NCBI RefSeq assembly: GCF_000685295.1
Contig: NZ_ARYL01000039.1
Coordinates: 1 to 34,122 of the forward strand
From: Hyphomonas oceanitis SCH89
GTDB taxonomy: Bacteria; Pseudomonadota; Alphaproteobacteria; Caulobacterales; Hyphomonadaceae
Direction: 5' to 3'
DNA length: 34,122 nucleotides
The notes below the pieces were generated by a model, which worked only from the letters and a program-made list of their open reading frames with translations, searched no databases and was not told the origin of the DNA. Numbering within the stretch: the stretch's first letter is position 1; each line of letters starts with the position of its first letter. Below, in pieces: positions 1 to 8,263 of the stretch. A program made the translations under genes and the position numbers.

Positions 1-1168
1 AACGGACCACTTTTCGGGAGGCAGACCAAATATCCTTCGTGCCGTTATTGTTTTCCTGGAGGAAAACAGCCGTTGCCACAGGGCCATCATTGTCGAAGGT
101 GATCTGGTCGAAAGGTGTCGCAAACCAGTTGGTCTGCTCAAACCGGTCTTCTTCCGATTTGTTCTGGGCGTAGGTGACGTCGCCTGTCAGGGTCAGGTTG
201 TCCATCGGGCGGAATTGAAGGACCAATTGACCATTGATCCGCTCCCGCGAGATATCCGAGAAATCATACCGGCTGTCCTGAGGGATAGCATAGAGCTGGC
301 CATCTTTTGGCGCGTTGGTGACGACTGTAGACCCGTCGCCACGCACATAGCTGCTGTCTCCGAACTCTCCGTCTACAGCGGGGTCGAACACGAGCCAGTC
401 ATTGACCTGCTGTGTAGGCGCGCCGGAATCGCGTTTCGAATAGGATCCGAAAACACCCACGCCAAAGCGTTCGCTATTATCGGTCCAGCTCGCGAGGCCT
501 GTCAGTTCAGGCGTGTAATCGTCGCCGTTTTCGTTGCTTGTGTCATTCAGCACCTTGACGCCGGCGGATGCCTGGAAGCCTGGTGTGTCAAGCGGACGAC
601 GTGTCCGGATATTGATCGTTGCGCCGATACCGCCCGATGGCAGGATGGCCTGGCCGGTCTTGTAGACTTCCAGAGCGCTCACGCCTTCGGAGGCAAGATT
701 GGAGAAGTCGAACGAGCGGTCGCCGCCGGCACCATAGTTGCCGCGCTCGCCGATCACGCCGATGTCGGCCGTGGGCAGCGTGCGACCATTCAGCGTTACG
801 AGGTTGAAGTCCGGACCGAAGCCGCGGACCGTTATCTTGGAGCCCTCACCGTTCGAGCGGTCGATCGACACACCGGTGATACGCTGAAGCGATTCAGCGA
901 GGTTGGTGTCAGGGAACTTGCCGATGTCTTCGGCCGAAATGGCGTCGAGAACGCCATTGGATTCACGCTTGAGATCCATCGCGCGCTCAAGAGAGCCGCG
1001 AATACCTTGAACCACCACAACTTCCTGGCGGGACTCTTCCTCTACTGCTTCCTGCGCCGATGCCGGCATGGCGCTGATGAGCGACACAGCGGAAACGCCG
1101 CAGAGCAGGGCGGTCCACTTGGGGGTGCGCTTATCGCGCACCACGACTTGTTCCTTGGTAAAGGTCAT
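1..1168 (-). CDS. TonB-dependent receptor, N-terminal part (cut by window edge)
   Basis: Outer-membrane receptor for active uptake, here probably of xylan oligosaccharides. The minus frame stays open from the ATG at 1168 to the window edge, giving about 389 residues. A signal peptide with a likely cut after ASA (residue ~38) is followed by a TonB-box-like stretch (QEVVVVQGIRGSL). The plug domain then contains DAISAEDIGKFPDTNLAESLQRITGVSIDR, seen here in pieces such as IGKFPDTNLAESLQ, and VRGFGPDFNLVTLNGR. These are hallmarks of the Xanthomonas/Caulobacter receptor group, whose members are about 900-1000 residues, so more than half the gene lies outside. A purine-rich ribosome site (GGGAGGAAGTCT) precedes the ATG. 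It is divergent from the GH3 gene at 1512, and an operator-like palindrome at 1278-1293 lies upstream. Xylan as substrate is inferred from the neighbours only. Confidence 0.93.
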   Translation of the reverse strand, partial: MTFTKEQVVVRDKRTPKWTALLCGVSAVSLISAMPASAQEAVEEESRQEVVVVQGIRGSLERAMDLKRESNGVLDAISAEDIGKFPDTNLAESLQRITGVSIDRSNGEGSKITVRGFGPDFNLVTLNGRTLPTADIGVIGERGNYGAGGDRSFDFSNLASEGVSALEVYKTGQAILPSGGIGATINIRTRRPLDTPGFQASAGVKVLNDTSNENGDDYTPELTGLASWTDNSERFGVGVFGSYSKRDSGAPTQQVNDWLVFDPAVDGEFGDSSYVRGDGSTVVTNAPKDGQLYAIPQDSRYDFSDISRERINGQLVLQFRPMDNLTLTGDVTYAQNKSEEDRFEQTNWFATPFDQITFDNDGPVATAVFLQENNNGTKDIWSASRKVVR

Positions 1169-1511
1169 AGACTTCCTCCCTCTGAGCGTCGACGTCATCC
1201 CACGATGCGCCGAACTTGTTTAATTGGGTCATGGCCCGAAACGCCGGTCTTCATGCCTGAGTTGATGCGACCACGAAATGTTTGCGCTATCAATAGGCCG
1301 TAACGAAAATCTTAGCGAAGTCCAAAAAGTGTGTCGTATTGGCAACACCTCGCGCTAAGGGCGAAAACCAAGCGTTGCGGGATTTGCATTTTGTTGAAGC
1401 CGCTTTGGGTCTTGAAAAGACTTGGCGAACGCTATGTTAGCGTGCAACAAAGATGGCCAGACAAGTGGAGATGCGCACGATGCGACATCTCCCATATGCG
1501 GAGGAGTACAC
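1169..1511. promoter_or_regulatory. Divergent control region between receptor and GH3 genes
   Basis: 343 bp without a convincing gene. It holds a 16-bp operator-like palindrome (1278-1293) and a second inverted repeat, ACGCTA-TGT-TAGCGT (1429-1443). A possible GH3 promoter is TTGAAA (1412-1417) with TATGTT at 1433-1438, only 15 bases apart and therefore weak evidence. The second inverted repeat would overlap that -10 and contains the half-site ATGTTAGC found in the operator set. Confidence 0.5.
1278..1293. promoter_or_regulatory. Putative LacI-family (XylR-like) operator 1
   Basis: ATGTTTGCGCTATCAA fits the window-wide consensus ATGNTANC-GCTANCAT at all but two fixed positions. It lies 109 bases upstream of the receptor ATG and 219 bases upstream of the GH3 ATG. 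It is the most degenerate of the five copies. Confidence 0.55.
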
Positions 1512-4217
1512 ATGCGCACATCAGTCAGATCAAAGACTATTCGGTTTCGGGAAACGGTAGCAATCGCTGCTCTGATTGCAGGAGTCGCCGCATGCGCAGG
1601 CATATCTGAGCAAGCTGTAAATGCTGATGATGTAACGACAGAGCTCAGCGATAGCACGCCTACAGCACCCGTTTATGAGTATCCTTTTCAGGATCCGTCC
1701 CTAAGCGCCGAAGCACGTGCTGCCGACCTCGTGGGTCGACTGACTCTCAAGGAAAAATCTGAGCAAATGTATGACAAGGCAACGCCGATCGAGCGTCTTG
1801 GCATTCGCAAACACAATTGGTGGAACGAGGCGCTGCATGGAGTTGCGCGTGCAGGCGAAGCGACTGTTTTCCCGCAAGCGATAGGCCTTGCGGCGACATG
1901 GGATGAAGATCTCATGCTCAATGTTGCGACTGCGATCTCGGATGAAGGCCGCGCCAAGCATAATAATTTCGCCAGGCAAGGCGTATACGAGATGTATACG
2001 GACCTGACCTTCTGGTCGCCAAACATAAACATTTTCCGCGATCCGCGCTGGGGACGCGGGCAGGAGACTTATGGAGAGGATCCATTCCTCACCGGTAGGA
2101 TGGCGACGAATTTCGTCAATGGCATTCAGGGTGACGACAAGAAATACCTGAAAGCCGTTGCAACCGTGAAACATTTCGCCGTCCACTCTGGTCCCGAAAC
2201 GACCCGCCACTCTGACGACTATAATCCGACCGAAGCGGACCTCCACGAAACCTATCTCGGCGCGTTTAAGGCTGCATTCGATAACACCCAGGTTGCCTCT
2301 GTCATGTGCGCCTACAACGCCTTCCGCGGCGCACCAGCCTGCGGCAGCGAGGAGCTGATGGTCGACATCCTCCGCGGAGAACTGGGTTTCGATGGATATG
2401 TCGTGTCCGATTGTGGCGCGATCGGCGACTTCTATTATGATTACGCGCACAACTATGTCGCCACACGAGCTGAAGCCGCAGCGCTGTCAGTCAAAATGGG
2501 CACCGACCTGAATTGCGGCGACGGCGAAGGCAACAAGATGGATGCGCTTCCGGAAGCCGTCGCGCTTGGCCTGATTGATGAGGCAACAATCGACAAGGCC
2601 GTCACGCGGCTCTTCACAGCGCGATTCCGCCTCGGCGAGTTCGACAAGGAAGTTCCGTATTCCGAGATTCCCTTCAGCGTCGTTGCGAGCGAGAAGAACC
2701 TGTCCTTATCAGCGGAAGCGGCGCGTGATTCGCTCGTGCTCCTTAAAAATGATGGAATTCTTCCGCTCAAAGAGGGCACAAAGGTCGCCGTGATCGGCCC
2801 GAACGCCGATAATGAGCTGACATTGGTCGCGAACTATTTCGGTTATCCGACCGCACCTGTCACGGCCCTTGAGGGCGTGATCGCCAAGGCTGGCGCCGGG
2901 AATGTCGTCTATGCGCCCGGCTCCGCGCTGGCTGGCAACGTATTCGGCAACAGGAAGCCGGTCGAGGCGGGCGTTTTCAAGCACCTCGACGAGAACGGAG
3001 ATCTGCAGCCCGGCCTGACGATGACGAGTTGGCACAACCGTACGGGTGAGGGCGATCCGGTGTCGGTGACAGTCGACGCGCAGATCGACCACCACTGGAA
3101 AACCTCGCCTATCAACGGCGAGGTGGCCGACGAATTTGTGATTGTCTGGACGGGCTTCATCGTTCCGGAAACCGATGGTGCCTACAGCTTTGGGGTCCCG
3201 AGAATGTCCGAGGCTACGGTTGACGGCAAGAATATCACGGATGGTCCAATCGAGATGAAGGCTGGCGAGGCCTACCCGGTCGAATATACGCTGAACGCGG
3301 TGCGGGACTGGCCGGTCAACACGATCGAACCCACAGCAAAGCTTTCATGGGTGAATACATCCCGTGACTGGGCCGGGGAGGCGCTAGAGGCTGCCAAGGA
3401 CGCCGATGTAGTGTTGTTCTTCGGCGGGATTGATGCCGATCTTGAGGGCGAGGAGATGAGCGTCAAGATTGATGGTTTTCTCGGTGGAGACCGGACTGAT
3501 CTCAAGTTGCCTCAGGTCCAGGAAGACCTGCTGAAAAAGCTCCACGCTACCAGCAAGCCAGTCGTTCTGGTCAACTTCTCCGGTAGCGCTATGGCACTCA
3601 ACTGGGAAGACGAGAATCTGCCGGCGATTGTCCAGGCCTTCTATCCTGGCGAAAAGGCAGGCGTGGCGATCGCTGACCTTCTCTGGGGCGAATACAGTCC
3701 TTCTGGCCGCTTGCCTGTCACCTTCTACAAATCGCTCGAAGGTATGCCTGCCTTTGACGATTACTCGATGAAGAACCGGACCTATAAGTATTACGAGGGC
3801 GAACCGCTCTATCCGTTCGGTTACGGCTTGAGCTACACAACGTTCAAGTATTCCGACATCTCAGTGCCTGAAAATCCTGATGGCGGTGATGCAATGCCTG
3901 TCTCTGTCATGGTGACGAATACAGGAGACCGTGCAGGGCGCGAAGTTGTGCAGGCCTACATCCAGCTCAACAGTCGTCCTAACGCTTCCACGCCGCGTGT
4001 AGAACTCGTTGCTTTTGATGTGGTTGATCTGGCCCCAGGTGAGAGCCAGCGCGTTACATTTGACCTGTCGCCTGAGCGGCTTGGTTATTTTGACGATGCC
4101 GGAAAACTGATCGCACCGGCTGGTATGTCAGCAACACTTTCCGTTGGTGGCGGGCAGCCAGGCTATATGACTGAAGATGGCGCAGTCTCAACCGAGGTCA
4201 ACTTCGCACGGGAATAA
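1512..4217 (+). CDS. GH3 beta-xylosidase/beta-glucosidase with PA14 insert, lipoprotein
   Basis: Exo-acting glycosidase releasing terminal sugar, most likely xylose from xylo-oligosaccharides, in the periplasm or at the cell surface. I start at the ATG at 1512 (901 aa) and not at the in-frame ATG at 1422, because GGAGGAG sits just upstream and a lipoprotein signal follows at once (lipobox VAAC, Cys28). The GH3 N-domain runs from ~60 to ~390, with nucleophile Asp300 in VVSDCGAIG. The C-domain starts near 407 (SLVLLKNDGILPL). A PA14-like insert lies at ~496-630 (WTGFIVPETDGAYSFGV). The likely acid/base Glu is in the FFGGIDADLEGEEM stretch near 646, and a fibronectin-III-like end follows GYGLSYTTF. 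Motifs such as HNWWNEALHGVAR resemble the beta-xylosidase branch of GH3. Xylose versus glucose specificity cannot be settled by reading. Confidence 0.92.
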   Translation: MRTSVRSKTIRFRETVAIAALIAGVAACAGISEQAVNADDVTTELSDSTPTAPVYEYPFQDPSLSAEARAADLVGRLTLKEKSEQMYDKATPIERLGIRKHNWWNEALHGVARAGEATVFPQAIGLAATWDEDLMLNVATAISDEGRAKHNNFARQGVYEMYTDLTFWSPNINIFRDPRWGRGQETYGEDPFLTGRMATNFVNGIQGDDKKYLKAVATVKHFAVHSGPETTRHSDDYNPTEADLHETYLGAFKAAFDNTQVASVMCAYNAFRGAPACGSEELMVDILRGELGFDGYVVSDCGAIGDFYYDYAHNYVATRAEAAALSVKMGTDLNCGDGEGNKMDALPEAVALGLIDEATIDKAVTRLFTARFRLGEFDKEVPYSEIPFSVVASEKNLSLSAEAARDSLVLLKNDGILPLKEGTKVAVIGPNADNELTLVANYFGYPTAPVTALEGVIAKAGAGNVVYAPGSALAGNVFGNRKPVEAGVFKHLDENGDLQPGLTMTSWHNRTGEGDPVSVTVDAQIDHHWKTSPINGEVADEFVIVWTGFIVPETDGAYSFGVPRMSEATVDGKNITDGPIEMKAGEAYPVEYTLNAVRDWPVNTIEPTAKLSWVNTSRDWAGEALEAAKDADVVLFFGGIDADLEGEEMSVKIDGFLGGDRTDLKLPQVQEDLLKKLHATSKPVVLVNFSGSAMALNWEDENLPAIVQAFYPGEKAGVAIADLLWGEYSPSGRLPVTFYKSLEGMPAFDDYSMKNRTYKYYEGEPLYPFGYGLSYTTFKYSDISVPENPDGGDAMPVSVMVTNTGDRAGREVVQAYIQLNSRPNASTPRVELVAFDVVDLAPGESQRVTFDLSPERLGYFDDAGKLIAPAGMSATLSVGGGQPGYMTEDGAVSTEVNFARE

Positions 4218-4235
4218 TGCGGGGCATATGGGGCA

Positions 4236-4260
4236 CTCCCGCTCCCCAATGGGGCGGGAG
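4236..4260. terminator. Possible bidirectional hairpin between convergent genes
   Basis: CTCCCG-CT-CCCC, loop AAT, then GGGG-CGGGAG forms a GC-rich stem with a two-base bulge in the short gap between the ends of the GH3 and esterase genes. No T-run follows on either strand, so it would be a weak intrinsic terminator. Confidence 0.35.
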
Positions 4261-4269
4261 ACACCATGC

Positions 4270-6216
4270 TCAATCCACCGCGAGGCTAAAGGGCGCGACT
4301 GGCACATCCTTAGCCGAGAACAGGTTGCATAGAGGCGCATCACCCCAGCAGTAGCGAACCTCCACAGGCTCCATGTTGGCAGGAATGTTGATCGTGATTG
4401 TCTTGCCATTCAGCTTTGCCTCGGCCCATTTGCAACTGCCGGATGTATCGCAAGTCTGAAATGCTATTGGCCTGTCAGATCCGATAATCTTGAAACCGTC
4501 TGTTGGCATCTCCATCGTGATCGTCCCTTGGCGCCGCGTCGCGATAGACGGCGCAATGCCGTCTGCAAATCCGTTTTCGCTTCCATCGAGCACATTGAAT
4601 ACATCGGTCACCCGCTCCGCCACGAGCTGCTTGTTCGGGGGGTGAATATCCGTCCTGTCGCCGGCATCAATCGTTACGGCCAAGCCGGTGAGGGAATCCT
4701 TGAGTGCGACCCTGCGCTCTGCTTCCCGCACATCAGACCAACCCGACGGTCCTGCCTTGTCAGGCAGTGCTCCATAGCCTGGCAACTGCACGACTACGAC
4801 AGGCAGTTCCGCGCCAAAGTCTTGCCGCCAGCGGGCGATCAATTGCGTGAGTAGGGCCTGGTATTGTCCGCCCCGGTCCGTATTGCTTTCCCCTTGATAC
4901 CAGATCGCTCCGCCCATCGGGTAGCCAGCGAGCGGCGCGGTCATGGCATTGTGGATCGTCGTGTGCCCGCTCACCGATTCCCACGGCGGCTGCGGTCCGC
5001 CGGCTTTATCCTCGCTGATGACTTTGTATGACCAGTCCGTGCCAAGCGGGAGGGTCTCTCCAGAGTCCAGTTGCAGGCTGACCACATCAGCCGGCCCCAT
5101 CATTCCGCCTGGCCCGTAGGTGTTGCGCACATTGACGATGATGGTGTTCTTCCCGGCCTTCAGGAAAGAGGCGGGCACTTCATAGGTTCTGTTGTCCGTC
5201 CAGCTGGAGGTCGAACCGAGGAAGCGGCCATTGATCCAGGTCGCATCCGTATCGTCGAACAGGCCAAGGGACAAGGCACCGGCCTTGCGCGCCTGTGTTT
5301 TTGAAAGTGTGAAAGACTTGGAGAACCAGACGCGGCCAAGATGACCCTTCATGTCCCGGTCTTCATAGGTCTGCCAGTCGGCCATTTCGGCTGGCGCAGG
5401 TTTCCATCCCGCGCCTTCGCCGGAATCAGTCCATGTCGCGCCGTCCTCATAAGCGGCCCGCCACCAGCGTTCCCATTCTTCGCCATAAGCCATCATCGCT
5501 GCGTGCTTGTCGCGGGCGTAGAGAGACAGTTGGTGGAGTTGCGCAGAAAATCCGCCGATCTTTTCGAGATCGGCCGCCGAGAGCCAAGACTCAATCTGCG
5601 AGCCACCCCAGGAGGCATCAATCAGGCCGACCGGGACTCCGCGATGCTCCTGCAAATCCGCGCCTGAAAGATAGCAAACAGCCGAAAAATCCCTGACGGT
5701 CTCCGGCGTTGTATTCTCCCAAATCGCGCCTTCCGGCAGCATCTCGAGAGGTGTGATGCTCGTGACCTGCGGAATTGTCATCAGCCGTAGGTTTGGGTTG
5801 TTTGCTTCGGCAATCACGCGGTCTGGATTGAGCGTCCTGTAAACCGGGAATTCCATGTTCGACTGGCCCGAGCACAGGATGACGTCGCCAACGAGTATGT
5901 TTTCGTACGTGGAAGTGCCTGAAGAGTCCCGAATCGACAATTTATAGGGTCCACCGGCCGCCATCTCTGGCAACTCGGCCTGCCACGCGCCACTCTGATC
6001 TGCCCGGGTCGATAGGCTCACGCCCGCGATCTCGATAGAGACTTGCGAGCCTGCTGCCGCAGATCCATGCAGTGGAATGACCCTCTCACGCTGGACGACA
6101 GCCGAATTCATCACAGGCCCGCTGAGCACTGGTTCGGAAAATGCCGGTTGATGCAGCCAGGGCAAGATCGCCGCAGAGCCCAACAAAACGCCAATAATCC
6201 GGGATCTGACGGTCAT
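4270..6216 (-). CDS. CE20-like (SASA/SGNH) acetyl esterase, secreted
   Basis: Probably removes acetyl groups from xylan so that xylanase and glucuronidase can act. The 648-aa protein has an N-terminal signal (cleavage near residue 27, after AFS). SGNH-type motifs are present: GQSN with nucleophile Ser119, DASWGGSQIESW with the block Gly, WYQGESN, and DIH with Asp523 and His525. A galactose-binding-like jelly roll (VWFSKSF to SLQLDSGETLPL) interrupts the esterase domain. That split layout is known for sialate O-acetylesterase relatives, including the xyloglucan/xylan esterases of family CE20. The ribosome site GGAGAGAGCACGAT precedes the ATG. It is the last gene of the xylB-xylA-transaldolase-esterase run, 43 bases after transaldolase. 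The sialate esterase name would mislead here. Confidence 0.88.
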   Translation of the reverse strand: MTVRSRIIGVLLGSAAILPWLHQPAFSEPVLSGPVMNSAVVQRERVIPLHGSAAAGSQVSIEIAGVSLSTRADQSGAWQAELPEMAAGGPYKLSIRDSSGTSTYENILVGDVILCSGQSNMEFPVYRTLNPDRVIAEANNPNLRLMTIPQVTSITPLEMLPEGAIWENTTPETVRDFSAVCYLSGADLQEHRGVPVGLIDASWGGSQIESWLSAADLEKIGGFSAQLHQLSLYARDKHAAMMAYGEEWERWWRAAYEDGATWTDSGEGAGWKPAPAEMADWQTYEDRDMKGHLGRVWFSKSFTLSKTQARKAGALSLGLFDDTDATWINGRFLGSTSSWTDNRTYEVPASFLKAGKNTIIVNVRNTYGPGGMMGPADVVSLQLDSGETLPLGTDWSYKVISEDKAGGPQPPWESVSGHTTIHNAMTAPLAGYPMGGAIWYQGESNTDRGGQYQALLTQLIARWRQDFGAELPVVVVQLPGYGALPDKAGPSGWSDVREAERRVALKDSLTGLAVTIDAGDRTDIHPPNKQLVAERVTDVFNVLDGSENGFADGIAPSIATRRQGTITMEMPTDGFKIIGSDRPIAFQTCDTSGSCKWAEAKLNGKTITINIPANMEPVEVRYCWGDAPLCNLFSAKDVPVAPFSLAVD

Positions 6217-6259
6217 ATCGTGCTCTCTCCGTTCTTTCAGGCAGAGGGTGTCGATTTTT

Positions 6260-6910
6260 CTAGATCGTGATCCCGGCCGTTTTGGCGTCGGCCAGAAATG
6301 TTTCCAGACCTTTTGCCGTCAGCACATGATCGGCCAGCGCGCTGATGACATTCGGCGGCGCCGTCATCACATCCGCGCCAATCAAGGCGCATTCCTTTAC
6401 ATGGAGTGGACCACGGATCGACGCGGCAAGTATCTGCGTGTCGAACATGTAGTTGTCATAGATCGTGCGGATTTCCCGAATAAGGTCCAGTCCATCGACA
6501 TGGATGTCGTCGAGCCGCCCGATGAAAGGAGAGATATAGGTTGCGCCAGCCTTGGCCGCGAGAAGAGCCTGGTTCGCTGAAAAGCAGAGCGTCACATTGG
6601 TTTGCGTGCCCTCATCGGACAGCGTCTTGCACACCTGCAATCCGGCCAGGGTCAATGGCAGTTTGACAACCACATTATGCGCGATCGCCGCGAGCTTGCG
6701 GCCCTGCTGCAACATTCCTTCCGCATCAACTGCAATAACCTCTGCGCTGACGGGCCCGGATACGATGCCACAAATCTCGGCAATCGTTTCCTTGAAGTCC
6801 CGGCCTGATTTCTTGATGAGGCTGGGATTGGTAGTTACGCCATCCACGAGACCAAGCGCGTTGAGTTCCGCGATGGCATCAAGGTCAGCTGTATCGACAA
6901 AAAATTGCAT
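6260..6910 (-). CDS. tal: Small (TalC-type) transaldolase
   Basis: Pentose-phosphate enzyme moving a dihydroxyacetone unit between sedoheptulose 7-phosphate and glyceraldehyde 3-phosphate. It links xylulose 5-phosphate from XylAB to glycolysis. At 216 aa it has the short fold shared by TalC transaldolase and fructose-6-phosphate aldolase. The Schiff-base lysine is Lys83 (VVVKLP) and the N-terminal signature is TTNPSLI. Two positions separate the two activities in this family: aldolase has Gln and Tyr, transaldolase has Glu and Phe. Here they are Glu57 (SAEVIA) and Phe129 (SPFIGR), so transaldolase is favoured. Only 9 bases separate it from the end of xylA. It is cytoplasmic and co-transcribed with xylBA. 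Confidence 0.92.
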   Translation of the reverse strand: MQFFVDTADLDAIAELNALGLVDGVTTNPSLIKKSGRDFKETIAEICGIVSGPVSAEVIAVDAEGMLQQGRKLAAIAHNVVVKLPLTLAGLQVCKTLSDEGTQTNVTLCFSANQALLAAKAGATYISPFIGRLDDIHVDGLDLIREIRTIYDNYMFDTQILAASIRGPLHVKECALIGADVMTAPPNVISALADHVLTAKGLETFLADAKTAGITI

Positions 6911-6919
6911 GGGTAGACC

Positions 6920-8263
6920 CTATTTGATGCTGCGGGCGACAAGGTTTTCAAGGTACTCTTGCCGACCCGAGCTATGCTTCCCGTTAAGGCTATCGGAGGC
7001 GGCCTGATCCGCAATGGAGGCCAGCGAAGCGCCTTCGGCGAGCATCTTCTTGCCGAGTGACCCATTCCAGCCGCTGTAGCGCTTCTCTTTCAGATCGTTG
7101 ATTTCGCCACGCTCGATCAGGTCCGCTGCAGCCAGCAGCGCCCGGGCGAGGGCATCTGCGCCACCGATATGGCCGTGGAACAGATCGGCAAGATCGTTGC
7201 TTTGGCGTCGCACCTTGGCATCAAAGTTGAAGCCGCCTGTGTCGAGTCCGCCCGATGGGAGGAGCTCCACCAGCGCCAGTGTGATGTCACGAACGTCCAG
7301 GTTGAACTGGTCCGTATCCCATCCATTCTGGTAGTTGCCAGAGTTGATATCGATAGAGCCCATCATGTCGAGCGAAACAGCCGTGGCAACTTCATGCGCG
7401 AAGCTGTGGCCAGACAGCGTCGCGTGGTTCGGCTCGATGTTGACGTGTACTTCGCCGAGCAGGCCAAACCGCGAAAGGAAACCGTAAATCGTGGCCGTAT
7501 CGAAGTCGTACTGATGGTACATCGGCTCGTGCGGCTTGGGTTCGATCAGGATTTTACCCTTGAAGCCGATCTTGTGCTTGTGCTCGACAACCATCGACAG
7601 GAAGCGACCGAAATTCTCAAGCTCGCGCGTCAGGTCTGTATTCAGAAGCGTGTCATAGCCTTCACGGCCACCCCAGAGGACATAATTCTCGCCGCCCAGA
7701 CGATGCGTCGCCTCAAGGCAATCACGTATCTGGCGCACGGCGCAGGCCGCCACTTCCGGATCAGGATTGGTCAGGCCACCAGCGGCGTAGCGCGGGTGGC
7801 TGAAAAGGTTCGCGGTGCCCCAGAGCAGTTTGACGCCGGTCTCTTCCTGGTAAGTGCCAAGTCGGTCGCTTGCGCGCTTGAAATTGCTCGAGAGTTCGTC
7901 CGGCGTAGCGGAGGCTTCGGTCACGTCCACATCATGGAAGCAGTAATAGGGAAGCCCCAGTTTCGTGAAGAATTCAAAAGCCGCTGCCATCTTCGCGTCA
8001 GCAGCGCTCCGGTCATTGGCGGAGTTCTGCCATGGGCGATCAAACGTGCCTGCGCCGAAAATGTCGAAGCCATCCCAGCAGAAGGTGTGCCAATAGCACA
8101 CTGCCATACGCAGGTGGTCTTCCATACGCTTCCCAAGCACCATCTGGTCTTTATTATAGTAGCGATAAGCGAGCGTGTTCTCGCTGTCGGGGCCCTCAAA
8201 CTTGATTGGGGCGATGTCACCGAAGACCGGATCCTTAAGCGTCATTCTATCTGTGTCAGCCAT
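6920..8263 (-). CDS. xylA: Xylose isomerase
   Basis: Converts D-xylose to D-xylulose in the cytoplasm using two divalent metals. The protein is 447 aa from the ATG at 8263. The frame continues upstream to 8395, but that stretch is xylB sequence in another frame, and AGGAG six bases before 8263 fixes the start. Family landmarks are the catalytic FHDVD (His110, Asp113), WGGREGY, the metal-ligand regions IEPKPHEP and VNIEPNHATLSGHSFAHE, and DINSGNYQNGWDTDQF. Length and motifs match the longer class II bacterial enzymes. The start overlaps the end of xylB by 8 bases, so translation is probably coupled. Its presence shows the isomerase route for xylose; no Weimberg-pathway genes are visible. Confidence 0.98.
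   Translation of the reverse strand: MADTDRMTLKDPVFGDIAPIKFEGPDSENTLAYRYYNKDQMVLGKRMEDHLRMAVCYWHTFCWDGFDIFGAGTFDRPWQNSANDRSAADAKMAAAFEFFTKLGLPYYCFHDVDVTEASATPDELSSNFKRASDRLGTYQEETGVKLLWGTANLFSHPRYAAGGLTNPDPEVAACAVRQIRDCLEATHRLGGENYVLWGGREGYDTLLNTDLTRELENFGRFLSMVVEHKHKIGFKGKILIEPKPHEPMYHQYDFDTATIYGFLSRFGLLGEVHVNIEPNHATLSGHSFAHEVATAVSLDMMGSIDINSGNYQNGWDTDQFNLDVRDITLALVELLPSGGLDTGGFNFDAKVRRQSNDLADLFHGHIGGADALARALLAAADLIERGEINDLKEKRYSGWNGSLGKKMLAEGASLASIADQAASDSLNGKHSSGRQEYLENLVARSIK

Noticed and set aside
215..1303. Long open frame (362 codons) on the plus strand
   Set aside because: It lies antisense to the clear TonB-dependent receptor frame on the minus strand. Its translation has no family features, and such antisense openness is common in GC-rich DNA.
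4270..6216. Sialic acid metabolism role for the SGNH esterase
   Set aside because: No sialic acid transport or lyase genes are nearby; the operon is for xylose and the split jelly-roll layout fits CE20-type hemicellulose esterases.
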